Positions 49,536-60,062 of a DNA stretch of 64,000 nucleotides are shown here, piece by piece. The notes under the pieces are model-generated. The model searched no databases, was not told the origin of the DNA, and was given only the letters and a program-made list of their open reading frames with translations. The position numbers and the translations under genes were made by a program. The stretch comes from Roseovarius pelagicus (GTDB lineage: Bacteria; Pseudomonadota; Alphaproteobacteria; Rhodobacterales; Rhodobacteraceae). The stretch's first letter is position 1. Each line of letters starts with the position of its first letter. Location of the stretch: the NCBI RefSeq assembly GCF_025639885.1, contig NZ_CP106738.1, forward strand, positions 434,001 through 498,000, in the 5' to 3' direction.

Positions 49536-51356
49536 ATGGACCTTCGCAATATTGCGATTATCGCCCACGTTGACCATGGCAAAACGACACTGGTGGACGA
49601 GCTGCTAAAACAATCCGGCGCCTTTCGCCAGAATCAGGCCGTGGACGAACGCGCCATGGACAGCAACGATCTGGAACGAGAGCGCGGCATTACGATCTTT
49701 GCCAAGCCCACTTCGGTGGTGTGGAAAGGCACGCGGATCAACATCGTCGACACCCCCGGCCACGCCGATTTCGGCGGCGAAGTGGAACGTATCCTGAGCA
49801 TGGTCGATGGCGTCGTCCTGTTGGTGGATGCCGCCGAAGGCCCAATGCCACAGACCAAGTTCGTGACCTCCAAGGCACTGGCCCTCGGCCTGCGCCCCAT
49901 TGTGGTGCTGAACAAGGTCGACAAGCCAGATGCAGAACCTGACCGTGCGCTGGATGAATGTTTTGATCTCTTCGCCAATCTTGATGCTGACGATGATCAA
50001 CTGGATTTCCCACATATGTACGCTTCGGGTCGCTCCGGCTGGGCTGACCACGAACTGAATGGTCCGCGCAAGGATCTCAGCGCGCTGTTCGATCTGGTGG
50101 TTAATCACGTTCCCGCCCCCAAGCAGATCAAGCATCAGAATGATGATTTCCGCATGCTGGCCACCACGCTGGGCGCTGACCCTTTTGTGGGGCGCCTGCT
50201 GACCGGCCGGGTCGAAAGCGGGCATATCCGCGTGGGTGCCACCGTGCAGGCGCTCAGCCGCGTCGGCCAAAAGATTGAGCAATTCCGCGTGACCCGGATT
50301 CAGGCGTTTCGCGGTCTGGCAAGTCAGGACATCGAAGAGGCACAGGCCGGCGATATCGTCAGCCTCGCCGGCATGTCCAAGGCGACCGTCGCCGATACGA
50401 TCTGCGCCTTGGCCGTCGATACACCGCTGGCGGCGCAACCGATTGACCCGCCAACCATTACCGTGACCTTCGGCATCAACGACAGCCCGCTGGCTGGCCG
50501 TGACGGCAAAAAGGTACAAAGCCGCGTTATCCGCGACCGACTGATGAAAGAAGCCGAATCGAACGTCGCGATCAAGATCAGCGACACGCCGGGCGGCGAT
50601 GCTTTCGAGGTTGCAGGTCGCGGTGAATTGCAGATGGGTGTCTTGATCGAGAATATGCGCCGTGAGGGATTCGAGTTGAGCATCTCGCGCCCGCAGGTCG
50701 TCATGCGTGACGGGGACGACGGCCAACGTCTGGAACCCATTGAAGAAGTCACCATCGACGTTGACGATGAATATTCCGGCGCTGTGATCGAGAAACTGAC
50801 CGGCGCACGCAAGGGTGATCTGACCGAGATGAAACCTGCTGGCGCAGGCAAGACACGGATCATCGCCCGTGTGCCCTCGCGCGGTCTGATCGGCTATCAC
50901 GGTGAGTTTCTGACCGATACACGCGGCACCGGCGTGCTGAACCGGGTGTTCCACGGCTGGGCCCCGCACAAAGGCGCCATTCCGGGCCGTCGCGCAGGGG
51001 TTCTAATCTCGATGGAGAACGGTGAATCGGTGGCCTTTGCCCTGTGGAACCTCGAGGATCGTGGCAAGATGTTCATCGGTCCACAGGCCAAGATCTATAC
51101 CGGCATGATTATCGGCGAACATAGCCGCGAAAATGATCTGGAAGTGAACCCGCTCAAGGGTAAGAAGCTGACCAACGTGCGGGCCAGTGGCACGGATGAG
51201 GCTGTACGCCTGACCACGCCCGTCACGATGAGCCTTGAACAGGCCATCGCCTATATCGACGATGATGAACTGGTCGAAGTAACGCCAAACGCGATCCGTC
51301 TGCGTAAACGTTATCTGGACCCGCATGAACGCAAGCGGATGGCCAAGACCATCTGA
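49536..51356 (+). CDS. typA: Translational GTPase TypA/BipA
   Basis: Ribosome-associated GTPase involved in 50S assembly under stress. The 606-residue protein has G1 [10 protein letters not shown] (10-19), switch [24 protein letters not shown] (G3) and NKVDKPDA (G4). The EF-G-like domains II, III and V follow, and then the TypA-specific C-terminal domain ending around [21 protein letters not shown]. It is followed by an intrinsic terminator. Confidence 0.98.
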   Translation: MDLRNIAIIAHVDHGKTTLVDELLKQSGAFRQNQAVDERAMDSNDLERERGITIFAKPTSVVWKGTRINIVDTPGHADFGGEVERILSMVDGVVLLVDAAEGPMPQTKFVTSKALALGLRPIVVLNKVDKPDAEPDRALDECFDLFANLDADDDQLDFPHMYASGRSGWADHELNGPRKDLSALFDLVVNHVPAPKQIKHQNDDFRMLATTLGADPFVGRLLTGRVESGHIRVGATVQALSRVGQKIEQFRVTRIQAFRGLASQDIEEAQAGDIVSLAGMSKATVADTICALAVDTPLAAQPIDPPTITVTFGINDSPLAGRDGKKVQSRVIRDRLMKEAESNVAIKISDTPGGDAFEVAGRGELQMGVLIENMRREGFELSISRPQVVMRDGDDGQRLEPIEEVTIDVDDEYSGAVIEKLTGARKGDLTEMKPAGAGKTRIIARVPSRGLIGYHGEFLTDTRGTGVLNRVFHGWAPHKGAIPGRRAGVLISMENGESVAFALWNLEDRGKMFIGPQAKIYTGMIIGEHSRENDLEVNPLKGKKLTNVRASGTDEAVRLTTPVTMSLEQAIAYIDDDELVEVTPNAIRLRKRYLDPHERKRMAKTI

Positions 51357-51388
51357 TCAGTCCTTTCAGACATCGCCAGAACTGCCAG

Positions 51389-51424
51389 AACCCGCTGCAT
51401 GTGAATGCGGCGGGTTTTAATTTG
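51389..51424 (+). terminator. Intrinsic terminator after typA
   Basis: AACCCGCTGCAT (51389-51400) pairs with ATGCGGCGGGTT (51405-51416) around GTGA, with one G-T pair, followed by TTTTAATTT. Confidence 0.88.
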
Positions 51425-51453
51425 GATCACTGGATTTGGCCCGCAGGCCGCCC

Positions 51454-51777
51454 CTACTTCTTGGTCTTGCAGCCCACTTGACGCATGACGATATGCTCGG
51501 CCTCGACCAATGTCTTGTCCTCGCGATAAACTGCGGGGTATTCGACCAGATAGACAAGGTTCCCTTGGCGTAGGTATTTTTGCTCGGCCTTTTTGACCAG
51601 AACCTTTTTCACATCGTATTTCGCCGGGATTGTGACCTCTTTATAGCAGGCCAGAATCTTGGCGTTCGGATCCAGTTTGGTCGTGCTGCTGCCTGCCTGT
51701 GCCATAGACACGGCTGCTATCAACGCCAGACAAAATGCCAGCGCCGACGCGGTTAGATTGTGTTTGGACATGTGCAT
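51454..51777 (-). CDS. Small secreted two-cysteine protein, paralogue A
   Basis: A 107-residue exported protein, signal peptide about 1-28 (ending SMAQA). The mature part has CYKEVTIPAKY near its start and YPAVYRED...EAEHIVMRQVGC at its end, so two Cys frame the domain and probably form a disulfide. The protein at 51988-52257 shares the same framework. The ATG at 51777 is chosen because AAGGAG lies 6 bases upstream; the earlier frame start at 51792 includes that site. No family recognised; function unknown. Confidence 0.72.
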   Translation of the reverse strand: MHMSKHNLTASALAFCLALIAAVSMAQAGSSTTKLDPNAKILACYKEVTIPAKYDVKKVLVKKAEQKYLRQGNLVYLVEYPAVYREDKTLVEAEHIVMRQVGCKTKK

Positions 51778-51987
51778 ACTGCTCTCCTTCATGTCTCATA
51801 GACCTGTAGGATTGCAGCGCATTACGGCGTAAGTTGGAAATCGCTGTGGTGGTTAAGAGGCCGTTCATCAGATCGTGTTTCATCAGAACACGTGACGAAA
51901 ATGACGTCACCTGAGATCGCTCAGCCCCATCCCCAAACGTTGAGATGCGCAGAGCAGTCTGCGCATCTCAAATCGGTTCAGGCCAGC

Positions 51988-52257
51988 TTATTTGCAGACG
52001 GCCTTGCGCAGAACGTAATGACCTTCGGTCTTTACATAGCGCTTTTCCATGTAGATCGGAGGATAGTGCATTTCGACCATTTGACCGTTCATGTGCTCCC
52101 ACTTCATCTTTGCGGGATACTCGAGGTATTTCTTGGTCGCATATGTGGCCGGAATCCAGACCTTGTCATAGCAGGCCACTTTCTGGCCTTCCCAAGCCAG
52201 CGCAGGAGTTGCAGTGGCAGCCATGGCGACAATCGCCCCCATAATAATTGTCTTCAT
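51988..52257 (-). CDS. Small secreted two-cysteine protein, paralogue B
   Basis: An 89-residue exported protein, signal peptide about 1-21 (ATPALA). The mature domain runs CYDKVWIPATY ... YPPIYMEKRYVKTEGHYVLRKAVC, matching paralogue A at the Cys, the IPA-x-Y, the YP-x-x-Y and the (E)GH-x-x-x-R segments. An AGAAGAAA purine stretch precedes the ATG. The pair lies head to tail with 210 bases between them. Function unknown; the pattern suggests a small disulfide-closed periplasmic domain. Confidence 0.72.
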   Translation of the reverse strand: MKTIIMGAIVAMAATATPALAWEGQKVACYDKVWIPATYATKKYLEYPAKMKWEHMNGQMVEMHYPPIYMEKRYVKTEGHYVLRKAVCK

Positions 52258-52609
52258 ATTTCTTCTCCATGTTAAATTAACAGGAAGATGTTACCGAAGG
52301 TCAAAGCATTGTCACGACAGGAAAAGACTGGTGATGACCGTGAAACAGCCGGGGAACCGGAAAATTTTACTAAAAACGGCGAAACTGTGGCCATCGCGCA
52401 ATAGTTTTGACCTGAACGCCCTAAGTTATTGATTTTTCACTGTCCCGACAGACGAAACAATAGACCAAAATAGCTCAACAGCAGACATTCCGCGAAACAA
52501 TCAAACCCGTCGACCGATTCGTTTTTGGACTTCAATAGACAGAATTTCTGTCAGCGGCACGGCGCTCAACTGAATGCGACACAGGCAAAAAACCGCGCGG
52601 AATAACGAA
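52258..52609. other. Intergenic region without recognisable gene
   Basis: A 352-base stretch, less GC-rich than its surroundings, between the paralogue B promoter side and the end of the DUF1330 gene. I see no open frame with coding character, no tRNA, and no strong hairpin. It must hold the promoter of paralogue B. Confidence 0.5.
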
Positions 52610-52897
52610 TCATTCGGTGGTTTCAACCACCAGTAATTCGCGCTCTGACGCATCACGCGCATGACTTAACGCTTCTTGGTATTCCGGCGAATGATAGCAG
52701 GCTTCCGCAGCCTCCAAGCTGGGAAACCGCGCGACCACATTACGGGGCCGGTCCTTGCCCTCCAGCTGGACGTAACGCCCTGCACGGGCGATAAAATGCC
52801 CCCCGTGCTTGGCAATCGCCGGGCCCGCGAGGGCCGCGTATTTGCCATAGGATTCTTCGTCGGTGACGGTCACATGGGCAATCCATAGTGCAGGCAT
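52610..52897 (-). CDS. DUF1330 domain-containing protein
   Basis: A 95-residue protein of the dimeric alpha-beta barrel (ferredoxin-like) superfamily. Typical DUF1330 features are the N-terminal WIAHVTVTDEESYGKYA, GGHFIARAGR and VVARFPSLEAAEACYHSPEYQEA. Biochemical role unknown in the family. It starts four bases after alaS ends and is probably read from the same transcript. Confidence 0.93.
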   Translation of the reverse strand: MPALWIAHVTVTDEESYGKYAALAGPAIAKHGGHFIARAGRYVQLEGKDRPRNVVARFPSLEAAEACYHSPEYQEALSHARDASERELLVVETTE

Positions 52898-52900
52898 GAT

Positions 52901-55564
52901 CTATCCTTTCAACAGTGTTCTGACCGTCTCGATCGCGGCCTCTGCATTGGTGACATCGCGCCCGCCGCCGCGGGCCATGTCGGGTCGGCCACCGCCGCCC
53001 TTGCCGCCCAGTTGGACCACCGCCAGCTTCACGATGTCCTCGGCTGACACTCGGCTGGTCAGATCGTCGGTCACGCCCGCCGCCACAGCCGCCTTGCCGT
53101 CGGTATCGGCGATCAGCAACACCACGCCGCTGCCTATCCGCGCTTTGTGCTCGTCCAACAGCGCGGGCAGATCCTTGCCCGACACACCGCTCAGCACTTG
53201 CGCCACGAAGCGTACGCCGCCGATTTCCTCGACCGCAGCGCCACCGCCCTGCCCGGCCCCACCTGCCATCGCCAGTTCGCGCCGCAACTGCGCGACTTCG
53301 TTGCCCAACGCCTTGCGTTCATCCATCAAGCCGCGCACCCGATCCAGCACATCGCCCGGTTGTGCCTTCAACTCCAGCGCCAATGCCGCGACGCGGTGAT
53401 CCTGTTCGCTGAGATACCGGAACGCATCCGCCCCCGTCAGCGCCTCGATCCGGCGCACGCCCGCGCTAGACGCGGAATCGCCCAACGTGACGAAAACGCC
53501 AATATCACCGGTACGCTGCACATGAGTTCCACCGCACAGTTCGATCGAATAAGTCGCGCCATCGGCCCCCTTGCCAGAGCCCGCATGTGTGCCCATCGAC
53601 ACCACGCGCACCTCATCACCGTATTTTTCGCCAAAGAGCGCCTGCGCGCCCAACGCGCGCGCGTCATCCGGGGTCATAATCCGCGTCTCGACCGTGTCAT
53701 TTTGCCGAATATAAGCGTTCACATCGTCCTCAATCTGCTTCAACTCCTCAAGGCTCAGCGCCTTGGTATGGCTGAAATCGAACCGCAGACGATCCTCTGC
53801 ATTCAGGCTGCCGCGCTGTGCCACATGGGGACCGAGTGCCGCGCGCAGCGCCTCGTGCAGCAGATGCGTTGCCGAATGGTTCGCCCGGATACGGCTACGG
53901 CGGAGGTGATCCACCTCCAACTGTGCGGCATCTCCCTTGGTCAGCGTGCCTTCGGTGACTTTGGCAAAATGGATGAACACGCCCGCCACTTTGCGGGTAT
54001 CGGTAATCTCGGCACGCGCGCCATCGGTGCGCACGACGCCCGTATCGCCCACCTGCCCGCCAGACTCGGCGTAGAACGGTGTTTGATTGAGGACGATCTG
54101 TACGTCCTCCCCGGTTTTGGCCTCGGTGACCACTGCGCCGTCGCGTACCAATGCGCGGATTTGGCCTTCGGCCATCTCGGTGTCATATCCCAGAAAATCG
54201 GTCACACCCTCGGCTTCTGCGATGTCGAACCAGATACTGGCATCCGCCGCTTCACCCGAGCCGGACCATGCCGCGCGGGCCTTGGCCTTTTGTTCGGCCA
54301 TCGCCGCGTCGAAGCCACCAGTGTCAACGCCCAATCCCTTTTCGCGCAGCGCGTCCTGCGTCAGGTCCAGCGGAAAGCCATAGGTGTCATAAAGCTTGAA
54401 TGCCGTCTCGCCGGGCAGCTCTCCGCCTTCGGACAAATCGGCAACCGCATCGTCCAACATGCTCAGCCCACGTTCTAGCGTTTGCTTGAACCGGGTTTCT
54501 TCTTGCTTCAGCGTCTCTTCGATCAGCGACTGTGCGCGGCCCAGTTCGGGAAATGCCTGCCCCATCTGCGTCACCAGAGCGGGTACCAACCGGTACATCA
54601 CCGGATCCTTGGCCCCCAGAAGGTGTGCGTGGCGCATAGCACGCCGCATGATCCGGCGCAGCACGTAACCGCGCCCCTCGTTGGATGGCATCACGCCATC
54701 CGCCATCAGGAACGAGGTAGATCGCAAGTGATCCGCAATCACTCGATGATGCACATTGCCCGGCCCGTCAGGATCGTGGTTGGTGACATGCGCGCTGGCC
54801 TCGATCAGCGCGCGCATCAGATCGGTATCGTAGTTGTCGTGCTTGCCTTGCAGCAGGGCCCCAATCCGTTCCAATCCCATGCCGGTGTCAATGGACTGCA
54901 TGTCCAGATCACGTTGGCTGCCATCCTCGAACCGCTCGTTTTGCATGAAAACAAGGTTCCAAATTTCGATGAAACGGTCGCCATCCTCTTCAGCGCTGCC
55001 CGGAGGGCCACCCCAGATCTCTGGCCCGTGATCATAGAACACCTCGGTGCAGGGACCACAGGGGCCAGTGGCGCCCATCGACCAGAAATTATCGTCCGTA
55101 GCGATGCGGATGATCCGGTCGTCCGGCAGACCGGCGTATTTCTTCCAGATATCCGCTGCCTCGTCATCGGTATGGTAAACCGTGACCAGCAGCTTGGATT
55201 TATCCAGCCCGAACTCTTTGGTCAGCAAATCCCAAGCGTAAGGGATCGCCTGTTCCTTGAAATAATCGCCAAAGCTGAAGTTCCCCAACATCTCAAAGAA
55301 CGTGTGATGCCGGGCGGTATAGCCCACGTTATCCAGATCGTTGTGCTTGCCACCGGCCCGTACGCATTTCTGGCTGGTGGTGGCCCGGGTATAATCGCGA
55401 TGCTCGACGCCGGTAAACAGGTTCTTGAACTGTACCATGCCCGAGTTCGTAAACATCAACGTCGGGTCATTGCGTGGCACCAGCGGAGAGCTGTCGACGA
55501 TCGCATGATCGTTGCTTTCAAAGAAGTTCAGAAAGGTCGATCGGATTTCATTCAACGTCGGCAT
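52901..55564 (-). CDS. alaS: Alanyl-tRNA synthetase
   Basis: Charges tRNA-Ala and edits mis-charged Ser or Gly. The 887-residue protein has the class II catalytic core starting [16 protein letters not shown], motif 2 region [13 protein letters not shown], the tRNA recognition region, the editing domain with zinc ligands [11 protein letters not shown] and CGGTHV, and the C-terminal coiled coil and C-Ala domain ([15 protein letters not shown]). DUF1330 follows four bases later; recA lies upstream on the same strand after a 190-base gap with a terminator. Confidence 0.98.
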   Translation of the reverse strand: MPTLNEIRSTFLNFFESNDHAIVDSSPLVPRNDPTLMFTNSGMVQFKNLFTGVEHRDYTRATTSQKCVRAGGKHNDLDNVGYTARHHTFFEMLGNFSFGDYFKEQAIPYAWDLLTKEFGLDKSKLLVTVYHTDDEAADIWKKYAGLPDDRIIRIATDDNFWSMGATGPCGPCTEVFYDHGPEIWGGPPGSAEEDGDRFIEIWNLVFMQNERFEDGSQRDLDMQSIDTGMGLERIGALLQGKHDNYDTDLMRALIEASAHVTNHDPDGPGNVHHRVIADHLRSTSFLMADGVMPSNEGRGYVLRRIMRRAMRHAHLLGAKDPVMYRLVPALVTQMGQAFPELGRAQSLIEETLKQEETRFKQTLERGLSMLDDAVADLSEGGELPGETAFKLYDTYGFPLDLTQDALREKGLGVDTGGFDAAMAEQKAKARAAWSGSGEAADASIWFDIAEAEGVTDFLGYDTEMAEGQIRALVRDGAVVTEAKTGEDVQIVLNQTPFYAESGGQVGDTGVVRTDGARAEITDTRKVAGVFIHFAKVTEGTLTKGDAAQLEVDHLRRSRIRANHSATHLLHEALRAALGPHVAQRGSLNAEDRLRFDFSHTKALSLEELKQIEDDVNAYIRQNDTVETRIMTPDDARALGAQALFGEKYGDEVRVVSMGTHAGSGKGADGATYSIELCGGTHVQRTGDIGVFVTLGDSASSAGVRRIEALTGADAFRYLSEQDHRVAALALELKAQPGDVLDRVRGLMDERKALGNEVAQLRRELAMAGGAGQGGGAAVEEIGGVRFVAQVLSGVSGKDLPALLDEHKARIGSGVVLLIADTDGKAAVAAGVTDDLTSRVSAEDIVKLAVVQLGGKGGGGRPDMARGGGRDVTNAEAAIETVRTLLKG

Positions 55565-55657
55565 GGGTCATCTCTTTCCGGGCTTTGGGTTTTCGTGATT
55601 TATCTGCCCCTGCCCGCCCTGTCCACCGCAAGAAAAGGCGCGCACCCCGTCCAAGCG

Positions 55658-55684
55658 AAAAGCCCGACCGCGCGGAGCGGACGG
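55658..55684 (-). terminator. Probable intrinsic terminator after recA
   Basis: CCG-x-CCGC (55664-55671) pairs with GCGG-x-CGG (55677-55684) with one internal mismatch and a 5-base loop; on the minus strand it is followed by GCTTTTC. It lies about 70 bases after the recA stop. Confidence 0.5.
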
Positions 55685-55754
55685 ACCTTTGTCATTCTCT
55701 ATCTGTCAGGTGGCGCACAAGCTGAACGCAAACTCGTCACCCAGCCAGATCGGC

Positions 55755-56831
55755 TTATGCCTCCAGAATATCACCATCGTCGCCAGAGCCTTCTGGCATG
55801 TCGAAATCTAGACCATGCGCAGCCCGGATTTTATCCTCGATCTGCAGCGCGATGCGGCTGTTTTCTTTCAAAAAGGTCTTGGCATTCTCGCGCCCTTGAC
55901 CGATCCGTTCGTCACCATAGCTGAACCAGCTACCGGATTTTTCCACCACACCGGCCTTGACCCCAAGGTCGAGCAGTTCACCCATCTTGCTGATTCCTTC
56001 GCCATACATGATGTCGAACTCCACCTGTTTGAAGGGCGGCGCGACCTTGTTCTTGACCACCTTGACGCGGGTGGCGTTGCCCACCACCTCGTCGCGGTCT
56101 TTCAGCGCACCGATGCGCCGGATATCCAACCGGACAGAGCTATAGAACTTCAGCGCATTGCCGCCGGTCGTCGTCTCGGGGCTACCGAACATGACGCCAA
56201 TCTTCATGCGAATCTGGTTGATGAACACCACCGTACATTTGGTGCGACTGATCGAGCCGGTCAGCTTGCGCATGGCCTGGCTCATCAGTCGCGCATGTAC
56301 GCCCACGCTGCTGTCGCCCATGTCGCCTTCCAATTCGGATTTGGGCGTCAGTGCCGCGACAGAGTCGACCACGACCATGCTGACGGCCCCAGACCGAACC
56401 AACGTATCCACGATCTCCAGCGCCTGTTCTCCCGTGTCGGGCTGGCTGATCAGCAACTCGTCCAGATCCACGCCCAGCTTGCGCGCATATTGCGGATCCA
56501 GAGCATGCTCTGCATCGACAAAAGCGCAAACGCCGCCCTTTTTCTGTTCTTCGGCAACGCAATGCAGCGTCAGTGTCGTCTTGCCAGAGCTTTCAGGGCC
56601 GTAGATTTCGACAACGCGGCCCTTGGGCAGACCGCCAATCCCCAGTGCAATATCCAATCCGAGCGATCCGGTCGATGTCGCCTCGATATCCTGGATGGCA
56701 TTTTCGCCGCCCAGCTTCATGATCGATCCCTTGCCGAACTGGCGTTCTATCTGCGCCAATGCGCTATCCAGAGCCTTTTGCTTGTCTGCGCTTTTCTTGC
56801 TGTCCATGCTGAGTAAATCTGCCGTTGCCAT
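55755..56831 (-). CDS. recA: Recombinase RecA
   Basis: Strand-exchange protein and co-protease for LexA cleavage. The 358-residue protein has Walker A GPESSGKT (78-85), [11 protein letters not shown] (Walker B), the DNA-binding loop L1 with [15 protein letters not shown], and L2 around [22 protein letters not shown] perfect LexA box lies at 56886-56900, 54 bases before the start, with TTGAAA 28 bases further upstream. Single-gene unit. Confidence 0.98.
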   Translation of the reverse strand: MATADLLSMDSKKSADKQKALDSALAQIERQFGKGSIMKLGGENAIQDIEATSTGSLGLDIALGIGGLPKGRVVEIYGPESSGKTTLTLHCVAEEQKKGGVCAFVDAEHALDPQYARKLGVDLDELLISQPDTGEQALEIVDTLVRSGAVSMVVVDSVAALTPKSELEGDMGDSSVGVHARLMSQAMRKLTGSISRTKCTVVFINQIRMKIGVMFGSPETTTGGNALKFYSSVRLDIRRIGALKDRDEVVGNATRVKVVKNKVAPPFKQVEFDIMYGEGISKMGELLDLGVKAGVVEKSGSWFSYGDERIGQGRENAKTFLKENSRIALQIEDKIRAAHGLDFDMPEGSGDDGDILEA

Positions 56832-56885
56832 ATCTCGTTCCCATCCTTATTCCACACCCTTGCGCGGGCGGCAATCGCTGCGTTC

Positions 56886-56900
56886 GTTCACCTCTTGTTC
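56886..56900. promoter_or_regulatory. LexA (SOS) box of recA
   Basis: GTTC (56886-56889), seven bases, GTTC (56897-56900), a perfect match to the alphaproteobacterial LexA site. A degraded second site, GAAC-N7-GAAA, lies at 56924-56938. A TTGAAA on the minus strand (56929-56934) is a plausible -35. Confidence 0.85.
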
Positions 56901-57026
56901 CACACTACATGCAGACAAAACGAGAACATTTCAAGAAAATTGTTCACATCTCCACTTTTTCCCAATTGGGTTAAAGAGTAGTTTACGCGCACCCCTAAGA
57001 GCAGACGGCAAAAGGCGGGCGCGTGC

Positions 57027-57665
57027 ATGTTGGTGTTTTCCAAACAGAAACTTGTGTTCTTATCGGTCCCGAAAACCGGGACCACCGCGTGGCAGGCCGC
57101 CCTCGGGCGGCATGCGTCGATGGTCGTCACTGATCCGCCGGAACTGAAACATGCGCCAGTATTCCGCTACAATCGGTTCTTTCGGCCCGCGCTCGAGAAA
57201 TTTGTTGGTGAGGGTCTTGATGTGATGGCCGTGATGCGTGAGCCGGTCAGCTGGCTGGGCAGTTGGTATCGCTATCGCCAGCGCCCATTTCTGGACGGGC
57301 ATGCCAACAGTACAGCCGGGATCAGCTTTGACAATTTCGTCGAGGCATATCTGAAGGGGCAAACGCCCGGTTTTGCCAATGTCGGAGCGCAATCCAAGTT
57401 TCTTGAACCTACCCGCAATGGTACTGCCATCACACATCTGTTTCGCTACGAGGATCAGGCGGCGATCATCGGCTTTCTGCAGGACCGGCTTCAATGCGCT
57501 ATCACGCTCGAACGCTACAACGCCTCGGCCAAAGCTGCGTCCGGCCCGCAGTTGTCTGAGGATGTGGAACGCCGATTGCGGCGCAAGTTCTCGCCGGATT
57601 TCGCACTCTGGAACGGGATCGGGGCTGATGGTGCCTATGTGCCGGTCCCCGAGGCCTCAATTTAA
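57027..57665 (+). CDS. Sulfotransferase family protein
   Basis: A 212-residue protein with the PAPS-binding loop VPKTGTTA (14-21) near the N-terminus and the 3'-phosphate-binding segment VMREPVSWLGSWYRYR (about 67-82), typical of small bacterial sulfotransferases. Acceptor unknown; roseobacter members often have several. It is divergent from recA and its 3' end overlaps the end of cckA by 9 bases. Confidence 0.85.
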   Translation: MLVFSKQKLVFLSVPKTGTTAWQAALGRHASMVVTDPPELKHAPVFRYNRFFRPALEKFVGEGLDVMAVMREPVSWLGSWYRYRQRPFLDGHANSTAGISFDNFVEAYLKGQTPGFANVGAQSKFLEPTRNGTAITHLFRYEDQAAIIGFLQDRLQCAITLERYNASAKAASGPQLSEDVERRLRRKFSPDFALWNGIGADGAYVPVPEASI

Positions 57666-59948
57666 TTGGCGTTGCACGATTTCCGTCAATTCCGTCAACG
57701 AGAACGGTTTGGGCAGAAAAACCGAGTTTGGAATGCGCGACTGCGTATCACCAAAATCCTCTTCGGCATAACCCGAAACAAAGACAACACGCACATCAGG
57801 GCGCGATTTCAGCGCCTGCTGCACCCAACTGGGTCCGTTCAAGCCGGGCATCACCACATCAGTTACGAATACATCCACTTCGAGTGCGTCATCTTTGAGC
57901 ATCTCCAATGCATCTTCCGCCGATTCCGCTTCTAACACGGTAAGGCCGCGCAACTGCAACGCACGCGAGGCGAAAGCCCGCACCGGTGCCTCGTCCTCTA
58001 CCAGCAGCACAACACCGTCTACCGGCGATTCCACCGGCAACGGTGCGATGGTGGGCTTGGGTACATCTTCGACCGCATCATAGGCTGGGAACAACAAGAA
58101 GAACTGGCTGCCAACACCATGTTCGCTGTCGACAAAGATAAAACCTCCGGTCTGCTTCACGATTCCGTACGCCGTAGACAAGCCAAGCCCAGTGCCCTCC
58201 CCCGTCCGTTTTGTGGTAAAGAATGGCTCGAACACTTTTTGCAGCTTGTCCGATGAGATGCCCCCGCCCTCGTCTGTTACCGCCACCCTGACATACCGGC
58301 CAGGTGCGACTACCGCGCGGTCACGGTTCAATGGCTCTGTCAGCGTGACGTTTTCGGTGGTCAATCGAATCTCGCCCCCCTCTGGCATTGCGTCGCGGGC
58401 GTTGACCACAAGATTCATCACCACCTGCTCCAACTGCCGCTTATCAGCACGGATCGACCAGAGCATCGGGTCGTGAGTTAGTGACAGAATTACCTTTTCG
58501 CCGACCAGACGGTTCAACAAATGAGTCAGATCCGACATTGCATCACGCAAATCCATGACCTCAGGCCGGAGTGTCTGCTTGCGCGAATAAGCCAAAAGCT
58601 GGTTAACCAGAGATGCAGCGCGATTGGCGTTCTGATTGATCTGAACCAGATCATTGTAATCGCTATCGCCCTGATCATGGCGCAAGAGCAGCAGGTCGCA
58701 ATGCCCGGAAATCGCAGTCAGCAGATTGTTGAAATCATGTGCAACACCGCCTGCCAACTGACCGATGGCCTGCATTTTCTGGCTCTGGACGAACTGCGCC
58801 TCCAGTGATTTTAACTCGGTTGCATCACTCAGCACCGCGATCAGGACTGTCTGTCCTTCTTCGCTCGCGCGGTTCAGTGTGACCTGAACGAACATATCCT
58901 GATCCGCGCGTTTTACGCGCAGAAATTCCGAATGCAGCGAACCGCGCCCCTTCGCCGCATCGCCCAACCAATCCGGAAGTGACCGCCCCAACCCTTCGAG
59001 AAGGTCAGTGATCGGGCGGCCTTGGCAATCGTCCGATCCCAGTAAGGCGCGCGCCGGCCGGTTCGACAATTGAATCTGCCCGCCAGGGTCCAACTTTAGC
59101 AGTGGGACCGGCAGTTCGTCGAAAAATGCCCATCCATCGGGCTGTCGCTCTGTTGCGGCGACACCGGGGAGCAAGAACACCTCACGTCGGCCTGCCATCC
59201 CTTCTAAGGCGACAGTCAGGCACGATTGCAGGCCATCACGGGTGCTGATGTTGTTGAACTGTCCTGATCGCAGGGGCAACTTCGGGCATATCCGGTCAAG
59301 TGTCCGGGCCCGCTCGCCCACCAGATTGCGGGCCGCATCATTCATGAACAGCACGGCATTGTTGCGTCCAACCGTGATCATCGGCAAAGGAAGCGGATCA
59401 GCACGTCGCGCCGCCATATCTGCCGATCGCTCAATCCGCCATAAAAACCGATCCTCTCCGGCACGATGCACACTCAGCCGGATATGTCCCGACGCCGTAA
59501 CCAGATCCTCATGTGCAGAGCCCCGCGCCATGGCAGCAGTTTTCAAACGAAAGAGCGCCGCGCCAGGGTTTGCCAATACGTTCTGCAATGCGCCAGCAAG
59601 CGTTTCGCAGCGATTTGCGCGATAGACTGTTTGTGCGGCATCATTGACGCATACAACCGCGCCATCGTCAGAGGTCACGATACTGGGGGACGCGTCGTGC
59701 TTGATCAGTGTCATCAGCGATTGTGCCGACGTGCGATTGACCGAGCGTTGAAACAGCGCGTAGCCACATATCCACAGGGCAGCACATCCCAGAATTGCCG
59801 CGACCCCAGCAATTATCTGTTGCGCCGTCCCATCCGGCACGACGAGCGCGGCCCCCATAAAGAAAACCGCCGACGCAAGGATCAACGCCGCGCGGGGACG
59901 CCCCCGCGCGGCGGCGCGCCGGATCGGTCCCAATGGTTGTGTTGTCAT
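57657..59948 (-). CDS. cckA: Hybrid histidine kinase CckA
   Basis: Membrane hybrid kinase feeding phosphate through ChpT to CtrA. The 763-residue protein has two N-terminal membrane helices (about 20-37 and 43-66) and PAS-like sensor regions (about 85-375). A HisKA domain carries the phospho-accepting His404 in GVAHDFNNLLTAI. The ATPase domain has NLVVNARDAMP, DEGGGI and GEGTGLGLST, and a C-terminal receiver (about 646-763) has Asp697 in VFVTDVVMPG. The ATG at 59948 is chosen at the start of the basic pre-membrane segment; a longer frame from 60002 adds 18 residues. ctrA and sciP are at 30.6-31.7 kb; chpT is not in the window. Confidence 0.95.
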   Translation of the reverse strand: MTTQPLGPIRRAAARGRPRAALILASAVFFMGAALVVPDGTAQQIIAGVAAILGCAALWICGYALFQRSVNRTSAQSLMTLIKHDASPSIVTSDDGAVVCVNDAAQTVYRANRCETLAGALQNVLANPGAALFRLKTAAMARGSAHEDLVTASGHIRLSVHRAGEDRFLWRIERSADMAARRADPLPLPMITVGRNNAVLFMNDAARNLVGERARTLDRICPKLPLRSGQFNNISTRDGLQSCLTVALEGMAGRREVFLLPGVAATERQPDGWAFFDELPVPLLKLDPGGQIQLSNRPARALLGSDDCQGRPITDLLEGLGRSLPDWLGDAAKGRGSLHSEFLRVKRADQDMFVQVTLNRASEEGQTVLIAVLSDATELKSLEAQFVQSQKMQAIGQLAGGVAHDFNNLLTAISGHCDLLLLRHDQGDSDYNDLVQINQNANRAASLVNQLLAYSRKQTLRPEVMDLRDAMSDLTHLLNRLVGEKVILSLTHDPMLWSIRADKRQLEQVVMNLVVNARDAMPEGGEIRLTTENVTLTEPLNRDRAVVAPGRYVRVAVTDEGGGISSDKLQKVFEPFFTTKRTGEGTGLGLSTAYGIVKQTGGFIFVDSEHGVGSQFFLLFPAYDAVEDVPKPTIAPLPVESPVDGVVLLVEDEAPVRAFASRALQLRGLTVLEAESAEDALEMLKDDALEVDVFVTDVVMPGLNGPSWVQQALKSRPDVRVVFVSGYAEEDFGDTQSRIPNSVFLPKPFSLTELTEIVQRQLN

Positions 59949-60062
59949 GGTCAAGCGATCGGGATCCTGTAATCGTGTTTCGATCCCCAACCATTGGTTC
60001 AAAGTTCTTAAAGTACACTTAATGCAAAAAAATATGCGCCGTCAGGGTTGCATCCAACATTA

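Noticed and set aside
49605..50969. Long antisense open frame opposite typA (454 codons)
   Set aside because: It mirrors a fully conserved GTPase gene; in GC-rich DNA such shadow frames are expected, and its translation has no recognisable domain. The same applies to frames opposite alaS (53147-54478) and recA (55815-56816).
56832..57026. Phage or mobile origin for the sulfotransferase beside recA
   Set aside because: No repeats, integrase or tRNA site; base composition resembles the neighbours.
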